Positions 11,008 through 20,708 of a stretch of DNA of 64,000 nt are shown here, piece by piece. Source of the DNA: Calonectria ilicicola (lineage: Eukaryota > Ascomycota > Sordariomycetes > Hypocreales > Nectriaceae); the NCBI GenBank assembly GCA_020809705.1, contig CP085828.1, positions 5,022,001-5,086,000 on the forward strand, given 5' to 3'. The translations under genes and the position numbers were made by a program. The notes below the pieces were generated by a model, which ran no database searches, was not told the origin of the DNA, and worked only from the letters and a program-made list of their open reading frames with translations. Positions within the stretch are counted from its first letter, which is position 1. Each line of letters starts with the position of its first letter.

Positions 11008-11439
11008 GGGTGTGTAGTCAAGCTGACCTACCCCCCTGGTCTGACCTGACCCGAGTCCCACTTTTTTCGAGCTGACCTGACCGAGCCCCCCCCCCCTGAC
11101 CTGACCTAGATAGAAGAGTGATTTAGAATTGATTTAGAATTAATTTTAAATTAATTATATTATATTTTTATATTTTAAAGATTTTTAAAATAATTTAATA
11201 TATATATAAATATAAATATATATAATATATATTAATATATTTTTATATAATTTTTATATAATTTTTTTTTTAAAAAAAATTTAAATATTATATAATTTAT
11301 TATAAATTACTTTAAAATTAATTTTAAATAGCTTTTTTTTCTTAGTTGATTTGATTTGTGGGACTAGGTCAGCTCAACTTATTTGTGGGGCGAGTGGTCA
11401 GGTCAGACCAGGGGGGTAGGTCAGCTTGACTGTACACTC
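11008..11439. mobile_element. non-autonomous Mutator-like MITE, 432 bp, 9-bp TSD
   Basis: Inverted terminal repeats of 44 nt lie at 11008..11051 and 11396..11439. The inner 36 nt (11016..11051 and 11396..11431) are a perfect inverted match, beginning AGTCAAGCTGACCTACC; only three mismatches occur near the outer end. A perfect 9-bp direct repeat ACACCGGAA flanks the element at 10999..11007 and 11440..11448, the duplication length of MULE transposons. The core is extremely AT-rich and non-coding, with several copies of TGACCTGACC next to the left repeat. It sits just 28 bp after the SDR stop codon, so it may contribute to that gene's 3' end. Confidence 0.88.
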
Positions 11440-11448
11440 ACACCGGAA

Positions 11449-12128
11449 TGAGAGCGGCGGGAAAAGGGAATCGCAGGTTACAAAAGCCCCAATAGGCGTG
11501 TTCATTTCACAAATTTCAAGACAATAATAATTTTGATGTTCTCCTCATATTATGCTTATTCTGCTGGAGGCAGAATGTGGTGATGCAGCGCGACTGAAAG
11601 AAAACCCCCCTCGTAGATTGAAGGAGATTAACCCCTCTGTAGTTGCTGAGATCGTTAGGGGAGCATTAGGGGTGAGAGCACTGAGGGCTATGCTATAGAT
11701 TACGCGTATTAGGGGCAGAATACAAGGCATTGGTTACGACGCACGTTTTCCAACCAACGCAAACGTAAAAAATATATCAATCAGAAGAAACTGGAATATT
11801 TCATATACACTTCATTTAATTGTGCATTTATAATTCGCATTCTCAAACTAATCCCATGAGGGCGCGTCGTGGTGTGTTTATTATCGGGCTAATACGACAG
11901 AGTGAACGGACAGGTAGCGCCCACTGCAACGGCTTTAGTAGGCGCTACTGACTGGGATGTGCCTCCACCACCGCCTCTGGGTCATTCCTAAGGTGACAAC
12001 TCTCACTTCGAAAAGCATAAACGACAGATTATTGAAGAGACATGGATATAATGTTTTATTATGAGTCAATTTTACATTCTCTCGTTATCCAATTCATTCA
12101 TTTACATTAACCACATCCTTTGAATTTC
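11449..12128. other. intergenic
   Basis: About 680 bp between the MITE and the end of the F-box gene. One short coding-like stretch near 11565-11694 ends in stops and could not be assigned (see rejected items). Confidence 0.4.
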
Positions 12129-13646
12129 CTACAATACAACTGGGGCCTGTTCATCCTCTTCAACAGTGCTCACAGGACCTAAAGGATTGATGTTCGTCTC
12201 CTTGAGGATGTAGCTATAAATTTCATCATATGGCATCTCGTGATTAAAGCTGTTCCCCGGACCGTACCTTTCACCCCTAGGAAAGTTCATGGAAACATCC
12301 TCGATATTTTCAAAGCCTCGGAGCACCTCGACAGCTTGGTCCCAACGACCACTCAAGAGCCAGCCACATTCCCAAGCGAATTTCTTAATAGTTTTTGCTT
12401 GAGATTCAACGAGCTTTTCGAGATCCTCGATTGTAAGAGGTTGGTATTTTAATTCCAGCCTGCGCAACTTGGGCCATGACTTCTCCATTGGTAGGATATC
12501 GGATAGGCTGACGGTTGGCGTTTCATAGAAGCGGGGATACTCTAAGAAATAGATGTTTAGATGTTCCAGATTTGGCGCGCTGAAAAAGTTGCGGGTAAAG
12601 GAGCACAAAGCAAGCATTTCATCGCGGGGGCGATTGTTGTCCTCGGCCAGAGAACCTTTCCGCGCCCAACCATCGACATTGAGTTCGAGGCTGGTTGCTT
12701 TTGAGACTAGATCTCGCAGTGCAGACTGTTGACTAGAAGATATCCCGAGAGGGCGGAGGTTCGAAGGCGCGTTGAAATGCATCATTATTGATCGCGGCCG
12801 TATCCCGCTTTGCCCGAGCTGAGAGCAAAGCTCCCCCAGCATCTCAAGCGGCGGGAGAGTATCGTAGGCTGTGGTAAATGTACCACACCACTTTGATGGT
12901 CTAATTGCGTGGTTGAAGTGCTGTAAAATGTTCTTCTTGAATCCCAGATCTACGAAGTCGGATTCCTGCAATTCTTCTTTGAGGAGCCAAGGGTTGTCTT
13001 GGAAAATAAGCTTCTCAAGGGCTGAGAGCTTGTTTAATGCAACGCACAAGCGTCTGATATGCTTGTTGTCTTTGCGACCTTCTTCTTGGTCCTCACACCG
13101 CTGCTTGTACATGTCGTGTATTCGAATCAAAAGCTTTTGAAATGGCGTGGCCGATGATTCTTCGAATCCTTCTTCAGAAATCTTGAGAAGCTCTTGGTCG
13201 GTGCTTACTTTCGACAGCTGCCTCTCGATTTCCTCCCTCTCCGCCTCTCCGTCGTCATCGTCCGCTTTGTACCCTTGTCTCTTGCGATAATACCTGTAGG
13301 AGCTCCCGCGCTCGAGTATCTCGAGATGCTGGTGCAATTGCGAATCGCAGTCTTGCATGTATACAGCTCTATCCCTGGCCAGATTGGCATCATAGTATGA
13401 TAGGACAATGGTGACCTTGGTAATAGATTTGCTGAAGGCGGGATGATTGCAAAGTTCTTCAAGCTTTGACAGGGATTCCGAGGTAATGCACACCTGAGCC
13501 TTATTAATCAGGTATTGCGATGCGACGTCATTAAATCGGCGGGACACAAGGCGGGATTGCTGAATCGATTCCCGCTCGTCCACATGTGAGAAGATGGCGT
13601 CAAGGAGTTCGGTCGGGAGCTCTTCGATGTTCTTGGGTTGCGCCAT
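12129..13646 (-). CDS. F-box protein, 505 aa
   Basis: Single exon of 505 aa. The N-terminus has an F-box signature, ELPTELLDAIFSHV from about residue 9, followed by QSRLVSRRFNDVASQ. F-boxes bind Skp1 and bring a substrate to an SCF ubiquitin ligase. An acidic and charged central stretch (DDDDGEAEREEIERQ near residue 130) and C-terminal leucine-rich segments follow (LRRLELKYQPLTIEDLEKLV), suggesting degenerate LRR-type substrate binding. This layout is common in expanded fungal F-box families, where targets are mostly unknown. The gene is alone on its strand and its 5' side faces an AT-hexamer repeat. No introns are needed. Confidence 0.88.
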   Translation of the reverse strand: MAQPKNIEELPTELLDAIFSHVDERESIQQSRLVSRRFNDVASQYLINKAQVCITSESLSKLEELCNHPAFSKSITKVTIVLSYYDANLARDRAVYMQDCDSQLHQHLEILERGSSYRYYRKRQGYKADDDDGEAEREEIERQLSKVSTDQELLKISEEGFEESSATPFQKLLIRIHDMYKQRCEDQEEGRKDNKHIRRLCVALNKLSALEKLIFQDNPWLLKEELQESDFVDLGFKKNILQHFNHAIRPSKWCGTFTTAYDTLPPLEMLGELCSQLGQSGIRPRSIMMHFNAPSNLRPLGISSSQQSALRDLVSKATSLELNVDGWARKGSLAEDNNRPRDEMLALCSFTRNFFSAPNLEHLNIYFLEYPRFYETPTVSLSDILPMEKSWPKLRRLELKYQPLTIEDLEKLVESQAKTIKKFAWECGWLLSGRWDQAVEVLRGFENIEDVSMNFPRGERYGPGNSFNHEMPYDEIYSYILKETNINPLGPVSTVEEDEQAPVVL

Positions 13647-13970
13647 GCTGGTGGAGTAGAGTAATGAATTCTATCAGTATGGAGGAGAGAGGGCGGCGAT
13701 GGGGCACAGCGAGCGACACGATGGATGCGGGAATTTGAAGCCTTTTGTAGCAGGTACACGAATGTGAGACAGTGATGGGGAGAGAAGCCTGTTTTGCAAC
13801 CAAGCGATCGAGGCGACATCGAGCCACGGTGGCTTGGCCATCACAGCCACTTGAAAAGGGCCAATCCAGTGGTTCTGCACTTTCAGTAAATGTAACAGCT
13901 AGTGGCACGACGGCCTGATTGTGGATGATGCACTGCCTTGCCGCCTACTCTGTGGCCCACGAGGCCTCTC

Positions 13971-14022
13971 GTTTTTGTTTTTGTTTTTGTTTTTGTTTTT
14001 GTTTTTGTTTTTGTTTTTGTTT
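13971..14022. repeat. (GTTTTT)n hexamer microsatellite
   Basis: Eight full GTTTTT units plus a partial ninth, 52 bp, perfect. It lies about 325 bp upstream of the F-box start codon, so length variation here could touch that promoter. It produces a spurious open frame of alternating Phe with Cys or Leu in the forward direction. Confidence 0.95.
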
Positions 14023-15477
14023 ATGGCTTGTGTCAGACGTTCAAGGCGCACATGTAGCCAAATATATGATATCACAAAATTTCAGCTGTCGCTACGCCTT
14101 CACCGAACGCAGACGAGCCATAAGGTAACTGTCCTTTGGCGGCTGTGAGCCACCAGTGATTCATGCACTGCGGGGTACCTGTTTAGCCATTTTGCAAACG
14201 CCCATTTGGTTATTATACAAGGCATCTGTGTGGCCTTGTCACAATTCAACAACATCCATGCCAATTTTTGAGTGGTAGCTAATGCTGACAGGTGCCTCGT
14301 TCCCCGCTGACTGAGAACGTAATTTTGTCTCATTTTTGACATGCTTACATTTCAAGGGATCCATACTTCAAGCTGGCAGGCCACTAAACAGCGACAAGGC
14401 GGGCCTCAATGTTGGTTAGTCACTACGGCAAAATATCTCAGATGCCGAAAGGGTGCAGTCATTGTCAACATTAACGAAAGATAAAAATGCGAATTGCAGC
14501 GCTTCCACCTCACTTTTGGAAATGAGTTTTTTTTTTTTTGGACAATTCTGGGTCTCATCTTGTGAGCCGTGAAGCGTGAGGAACACCTTGTACCTCCATT
14601 CGTTTAGGTGCGTGACTAGGATGCCCTTCTTTCACAATTTCGTTTCTTGATCTTGAAAACATGGTTGGGGTGTTAAAGGCGAATTGAATAGTATGCTGAG
14701 CGACTACGGAGATATTTTAAGTGGGTGAAGAACGTTCAACGAAAAAACATTATGGTGATGGATGCAGCGCGACGACCGGGGCTCGTTTGCTTCACTGTGA
14801 GCGAACCAAACGCCACATTGCATCCTCAACGTCTAGATGAAAGGAGCCGCAGAGTCTCTCAAGATTCGCTTTACATCATGCTGTGAGATCCAAAATGACA
14901 GATCAGCGTCATATCATCCGATACTTAAACGCTACATTGTGATGATGAATAATTACCAACCAACAAACCCACAGGTGTGCCCAATGCGAGCGATAGAGCC
15001 CCGAGATTCACTGGGCTTTGACATATTGCCGCAAGACCAGTGAACAGTTGACAACCGACTAATGGCGTAGCTTAGTTCCTATGGTCCTTGAAATGGTTGG
15101 CTTAAAAGGATTCATATGTGCTTGTCCGCTATTTTGATTCACATCAACCTTTTCATGCATAACATTTCCCAGGACACACCTTTCCTGGCGATCTCAAGGC
15201 TCACGTACCCTTCAGGTCGTTGTTCTACTTCATCAACCTGATACCATCTGGTCTCTAGCGCAGTGGTAAAAAAATAATTGACGCGCTAGCCCTGCAACAG
15301 CCAGCCTCATTGTTCGCCCCAGTGTTTCACTAGCTAATTATAACAAAACCTACCCAAGCGTAGTTAACCCCGCTTTGACGCCTGTCACGATTTCTCGACG
15401 TTTTGCCATCAATTCGCTCCTTCTTGGCCACGCCGTCCTCTTCACAAAAGCCCTCTACACTAGCTATTTTGATCAAC
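14023..15477. other. intergenic, no supported gene
   Basis: About 1.45 kb with only short unrelated open frames and a T-run near 14529. The last part should hold the promoter of the GTPase gene; no clear TATA box was seen. Confidence 0.5.
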
Positions 15478-16256
15478 ATGACTAGCCAAGTGCTAACTCA
15501 TAGGCTGATGGTGCTTGGTGACCCAGCCGTAGGAAAGACAGCCCTCATCATACAATTATGCATGCAGCAATTCATCGAGTCAGTAAGTGCCCATGCCATC
15601 CTAACCTAGCTCCTTATCGTCCATATACACTCTTGAAGATAGGTCGTTGACTAATTTTCTACTTCAAGCACGATTGTACCATAAATGATGAATACAGATG
15701 GCAGGCCGACATTGATGGTCGACCTTGTATGCTGGAAATCATCGATTGTGCTGTCCAGGAGGAGTATGCGGAGGTACAAAACGAGGAGATTCACAACTCT
15801 GAAGGCTTTCTTCTAGTTTATAGCGTGTCTTCACGCTCATCCTTATCCCACATAAAGCGTTTCCATCGACAGATTCAATCTGTCAAGGGGACTTATTCCA
15901 CATCGCCACCGCCTCCTGGTGCTCCCATAACGACCACCAGCCCACAGCTACCAGTGCCGTTCATACTCGTCGGCAACAAGTGTGACCAAGGCACCGAGCG
16001 AGAAGTGTCAATAGAAGAGGGACGTTCGTTGGCCCTCGAACTAGGTTGCGATTTTTTCGAGACATCCGCCAAGGACGATGTTGACGTCAACAAGCCATTT
16101 TATGATATAGTGAGAGCCCTGCGCCAGCAGCGGCAACAGCTCCCCCATATCACCAGTTTTCCGCAGATACAAAAGCCTCCACGGTTTTCTTGGCGCTCTT
16201 GCTTTAGAAAACGAGAAAAACGCGATCCCGGCCTTGGCAAGCATCATACATACTAA
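15478..16256 (+). CDS. divergent Ras-like small GTPase without CAAX, 230 aa
   Basis: Two exons, 15478..15582 and 15669..16256, joined in phase 0, giving 230 aa. The P-loop GDPAVGKT is at residues 14-21; switch I reads HDCTINDEYR; switch II reads DCAVQEEY at 61-68; G4 is NKCD near 138; G5 is ETSAK near 165. The overall order is Ras/Rap-like. Deviations from Ras: P-loop positions 12 and 13 are Pro and Ala, and the invariant Gly of DTAGQE is Val. An extra Pro/Thr-rich insertion (PPPPGAP) precedes G4. The C-terminus is basic (CFRKREKR) but ends HHTY, so there is no prenylation box. It may therefore hydrolyse or exchange nucleotide unusually and sit off the membrane or bind by charge. Its function is unknown. 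Confidence 0.85.
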
Positions 16257-17089
16257 ATGAAGAGCAGCGAGGTCATCATAATAAATAAAGCCAATAATTA
16301 AAACATTTGAATAAATCTCTCTAAAATAGATCTATACTGTTTAAAAAATCTGGTTTAAAACCAATATATTAACTTTGCCCCTGCCCGCCCTCCGCCTTAT
16401 GTATGCGTGGTTGCTGTAATTACTGTGGCTAGTAGTAGCAATTGCATAGTAAAGGTCAGGCCCTAAGAAGACCTCGCGGGGGAGTTGATCTTAGTTATGT
16501 GAATATCGTGTAGATTTTACGATGTTGATGTGAGATTCATGTGCATTGTTAGGCAAAATATCAGGCAGCACTAACCTCCAAGACAAGGAAATTACGCAAC
16601 ATACGCTTGACGACGCGAAAAAGATTACGTGTCTTTTGCAAATAAACTAACGGAGAAGAAAAAAACAAGCAGAATCGTCATCCTGTAAGACGGCACAACT
16701 TTTGCCTAATTGGCGGGTGGCATTAGTGGCCAGGCAGAAATCCTGGGGAGAGCTAAGACCGGTGTGGGGAGTCACTAACGACCCACGACAGGTCCGCTTC
16801 GGCGCCGAGATGGCTTCAGTTAGCCGGGCTACCGGTGAAGCCAAGCTCTCGGGAGCCATCTCGGCCTTCGGATAGCGCCCACTTCCGAGGGCAAGCCACT
16901 CACGTGTAGTGATGGCGTGGCTCTGAGACATCAAAGGTTGAGGTCGAATACATAAATTGAGGCAGAATTTACTGGATAGCAATGGTGTCACAAAAGAATG
17001 ATACGCAACAGCGCATTTATGTGGTGCATACTCTTCTCTCTGCAACATCAAAATCCCCATCGGACAATTGAGACAGCATCACCATCGCG
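16257..17089. other. intergenic with a long GC-rich inverted repeat
   Basis: About 830 bp. A 12-bp perfect inverted repeat, GCCGAGATGGCT at 16804..16815 and its complement at 16854..16865, encloses 38 nt. It lies 225 bp upstream of the FAD monooxygenase start. The minus-strand frame across it (16647..17060) has no recognisable domain. Confidence 0.5.
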
Positions 17090-18349
17090 ATGGCTTCAAA
17101 AAGCACCCACTTCCTCGAGGGCAAAAAGATCATCATCGCAGGGTCTGGCTTCGCCGGCCTCGCGTTCGCGGTAACGCTTCGCAAACAGTGGGATTCTTCA
17201 CGCAATTTCCCCGAGATTGTCATTTACGATCGCGACTCGAGGGAGCTCAGCCAAAAACGACAAGGCTACTCACTGTCGCTCAACGGAACGGAGCGAGACA
17301 GTGGGCTCATTGCACTGCGTGATTTAGGCCTTCTTGACGAGGTTCTTGAGCATGCAGTAACTGGAAACGACAGCGTAAGGTCGTTCCGGATGTGGGACAA
17401 GGATTGGAACGATCTCATGTCGTTGAAGTTTAAACCCTACGATGGATTGCCCACCGCAGGCATCCGCATCGCGCGCAAAGATCTGCGCAATATATTAACT
17501 CGAGTTGCCGAAATCGAAAACAAAATTGTCTGGGATACGACGTGCACGGCTGCCGAGCGTTTGGACAACGGCCGCATCCGTGTTCAACTCGCGCGGGGCA
17601 ACACCAAAGCTGGCGAAGCCGAGATAGAAGAGTGTGATCTGCTTATTGCAGCCGACGGGGCGCACAGCAAGATCAGGGCTTCAATCAGGCCCGACGACAA
17701 TCTCATCTATCGCGGAGTAATGCAGATTGGCGGCGTAGCCCAGTTTTTCGATGCAATCCCCAAGCCCATCGACGAGAGCTGGGGCATGGCCGTGTCAGGC
17801 CAAGGCGTCGGGTGCTTCATGTCACCCATCGACAAGACCAGCGCCGTGTGGGCTCTGAGCCGCAACGAGGCTGAGGCACGGCCCAGACTCGACACAAATT
17901 CGCCAGAGCAGACTCAGGCCGTGCTTGACGAGGTCAAGCAAATTGGCCACATGCTGGGCGGCCCGTTCCCTGAGATGGTGGCCGCGACGGATCCTAGTAC
18001 CGCCTTTGTACTACCAGCACAAGACAAAGAGCCCTTTACCCATGAAGATATCCCTCGGGGCATCGTTTTTATTGGCGACAGCAACCACGCCGTCAGCCCA
18101 TTTGCGGGCAACGGTGCCAACCTCGCCCTCAAGGACGGCTGTGACCTAGCCACGCAGCTGTGCCAGAACGAGTCGCTGGACGCGGCTGTGTCGGCTTACG
18201 ATGGGTTGTCAGTGCCACGAGCATCAAGGACTCTTCGGAGTTCACATCAGAGGATGGGCGTTGCACACTGCACAGGTCTCAAATTTACACTACTTCGGGG
18301 CGCATTCGGGGTGGGGAGTTGGTTCATGTGGTTCGCAGGGAAATCCTAA
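17090..18349 (+). CDS. FAD-dependent aromatic-type monooxygenase (salicylate hydroxylase-like), 419 aa
   Basis: Single exon of 419 aa. It has the three fingerprints of class A flavoprotein hydroxylases: GSGFAG near residue 18 for the ADP part of FAD, DLLIAADGAHSKIR near 184, and GDSNHAVSPFAGNGAN near 329 for the ribityl chain. These enzymes use NAD(P)H and O2 to hydroxylate or epoxidise aromatic or polyketide-like substrates in the cytosol. The substrate cannot be predicted. The C-terminal end (GSWFMWFAGKS) is short, so no membrane anchor is expected. The start is the first ATG in frame and precedes the Rossmann strand by about 10 residues, as usual. Confidence 0.9.
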   Translation: MASKSTHFLEGKKIIIAGSGFAGLAFAVTLRKQWDSSRNFPEIVIYDRDSRELSQKRQGYSLSLNGTERDSGLIALRDLGLLDEVLEHAVTGNDSVRSFRMWDKDWNDLMSLKFKPYDGLPTAGIRIARKDLRNILTRVAEIENKIVWDTTCTAAERLDNGRIRVQLARGNTKAGEAEIEECDLLIAADGAHSKIRASIRPDDNLIYRGVMQIGGVAQFFDAIPKPIDESWGMAVSGQGVGCFMSPIDKTSAVWALSRNEAEARPRLDTNSPEQTQAVLDEVKQIGHMLGGPFPEMVAATDPSTAFVLPAQDKEPFTHEDIPRGIVFIGDSNHAVSPFAGNGANLALKDGCDLATQLCQNESLDAAVSAYDGLSVPRASRTLRSSHQRMGVAHCTGLKFTLLRGAFGVGSWFMWFAGKS

Positions 18350-19080
18350 GTCAGCATTGTTTTTAACATTTTGTAGTTTAGTCCTTTGTTGTGCACTTAG
18401 TTTAGTTCACTATAGATTAAGCAAGCACGAGGGTTGATACCAATATTTGAAATCTCTACTCTAGCCATACGCTTCTTATTTCATCGCACTTTTCGATGAC
18501 ATATTCCGTCATGCAAAACATATCACCGTCAATTCTCATCACGGATCTAAGTGAAGAAAGTTGGGAACCTAATTCCTACGAAACGCGACAAAGAGTATTC
18601 AATCACAATGGTCATGTCGTGGATTCAGAAAAATTAATATACAAAATGTAGGAGCAAAGTCACTTAGAAAGCAGAAGAAGACTAAGAATGAATAAAATAA
18701 TCATGACCAGTCTGTTGACAGTTATAAATCAAGGCATGCCAATTAGTAAAAAAGAAGAAAAGAAGAAAAAGTAAGGGGCAATCTATCCTAACAATTTGAG
18801 TAGCCGAGAGTCCAAAGAGAGTTGGTTGATGCAGTCAAACACACTTGAGAGTTGAACTCAGTCTCTTATCGACGTTAGCCAGAGGATAAATTGTGACCCT
18901 GGAGTGGGTTTCCAAGCCGTCCCAGCAAATTTATGTCTCGCATTACTGCCATCTGCAGACGATTTGCAACTATCAAACCCGGTGTTAGCATGCAATCACA
19001 AGTTCTCATCCATGGTCCGGTTAGTTCATACACATAACTAATGTTGACATTCTGGTTAGCGCTTTTCTGAAATCACCAGG
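18350..19080. other. intergenic
   Basis: About 730 bp containing the 3' flanks of two convergent genes. No open frame, repeat or RNA gene was recognised. Confidence 0.5.
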
Positions 19081-19323
19081 CTATGGCTGGCTTACACTGT
19101 AACTCCGCGCACAGTACTCCTCACATCCCTCAGCGGTGCATGTACTCAAGCAATCTCTGAGTTGTTTCTCACACTGCCTGCAAGACTCCTCATTGTGTCG
19201 AGAGTTTGATCTTTCGAAGAGAGCCCCATCGCGCCTCTGGACAGCGTCGACATCTCCATCCTGATTAGGCGCAGCGAAGGCAATCGCAGCCAGCATTAGA
19301 ACGATTGAAGAGTACAGCTTCAT
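19081..19323 (-). CDS. small secreted cysteine-rich protein, 80 aa
   Basis: An 80-aa frame with a clear signal peptide (MKLYSSIVLMLAAIAFAA), a short acidic propeptide that contains a dibasic site (QRRD), and six cysteines near the C-terminus spaced C-x2-C-x6-C-x3-C-x4-C-x3-C. This is the layout of fungal small secreted proteins: secretion, Kex2-type trimming at RR and three disulfides. I do not recognise the family. Such proteins are candidates for host or microbe interaction, but nothing here proves that role. A GTAAGC sits inside the last codons, so a spliced variant with another C-terminus is possible. It is flanked by long gene-poor stretches. Confidence 0.72.
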   Translation of the reverse strand: MKLYSSIVLMLAAIAFAAPNQDGDVDAVQRRDGALFERSNSRHNEESCRQCEKQLRDCLSTCTAEGCEEYCARSYSVSQP

Positions 19324-20708
19324 GGTATGATATTATGTAATACGAACGTGCACTTTATGTGATGAAGAAGGGTTTTATGTGTTGGTGATTGCTGTTGCAT
19401 CGTACGAACGGACATGATGATGGCCGTGTTTAAGTAGTGATTGCTTCCAAAATTATTCAGAGGTATTTATTATGTTGGGATTTATGCACTGGCTGTCTCA
19501 CAACTCGGTCAAATACCAGCAATCAAAACGGAACATTCCGAGAGCCGTGACAGAGCCTATTGAAGCTGTCACACACATGTCACAGACAAGGATCGGATGC
19601 CTCGGTATATAGATTGGCCCATCCTCGACTGACATATTCTGATTTCCACTTTTTAATACATATTCGATGTCTGGCGCAGGTCTAGTTCTTTGGCTGTTCC
19701 GTAGGGCAAGTAAGGTGACTGGTCGTGTCCAAAATACCCTGCCAACAGACTTCGAAACCTACTTCTAGGCGCTGATTCAATGGATACAAAATCCGACAAA
19801 AGGGAACTGCAGCGCGAAGGTTTCATGTCTTTTTATCGCAGTCTTCGACAAACATGGATTCCGGTGTGGTGAGTTGTTTCATCAACTCAAACAGTCTAAT
19901 CCGTCCGCTTATTTTGCTCTCTTCCCAACAGATCCAAGTGATGAATGGCCGACAAGTTGCCGACAAACCGAGACAGGCAACTAGACCTAGAGCCTGGAAC
20001 GAACTTGGCAAGGCTGACTCATCATAACGACAGGACCATGGTTTATTCGTATTGCTGTGGCGGGGTTCGTCTTGGCCCAAGACGAGCTAATGCAGCGGCA
20101 GACAACTACCCAGCTACCGAGAGCATTAAGCGTAAACTATATCTCCGTCTTGTGAACAGAAAAGAATACAGCTCCCTCTCCTGTATCCAGATATTCTATG
20201 CCCTATTCCAAAATCTCACTATAGGGGGCTGGTCGATGGTGTGTTGCTGTGCATCATGACTTCGGTTCGGCTCGCCCGCTCGGGAACAAAGTCTTTGATG
20301 TCATGGTCATGGGCCAGACATCAGACACGGCGCACGCCAAGTCATCATGATAACTCTCTCCCCTCATCCATCCCACCTCAAACCCTGTCATGCTTACCAA
20401 GCACACCGCCCCCATAACGCGGCACAGCTTCAGACCAAAGCTTTGCTGTTTAACTCTGCAAGCTCGCCTGCATGTCGTCACTAGCTCTACCCCGCCAGCC
20501 AGTGAGCATCGCGCTATTGTCATCCCCCACTTACACGCCCGCATCAAGAATGCCACCCACCTACCTCTTCGTCGCGCCATTGATGCGTCGGCGCTCTGTC
20601 GTCGCAGCATGATTGCTTGAAAATGCCAAGGGCCTGCGAGCCTTTTCCCGTCGGAATCTGCTGTCGTCGTCTCCTCTCGCAAGCTGCGCCCCCCGCGCGT
20701 CGTGTCCC
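19324..20708. other. intergenic, promoters of two divergent genes
   Basis: About 1.4 kb between divergent genes. The open frames here (for example 19945..20259 and 20254..20682) show no family resemblance. Sequence from about 20390 is more GC-rich and pyrimidine-rich, typical of a fungal housekeeping promoter and leader for the downstream gene. Confidence 0.45.

Noticed and set aside
11545..11730. Short coding-like stretch (plus strand KENPPRRLKEINPSVVAEI; minus-strand 61-codon frame)
   Set aside because: It ends in stops within about 40 codons and matches no family I recognise; possibly a retroelement scrap.
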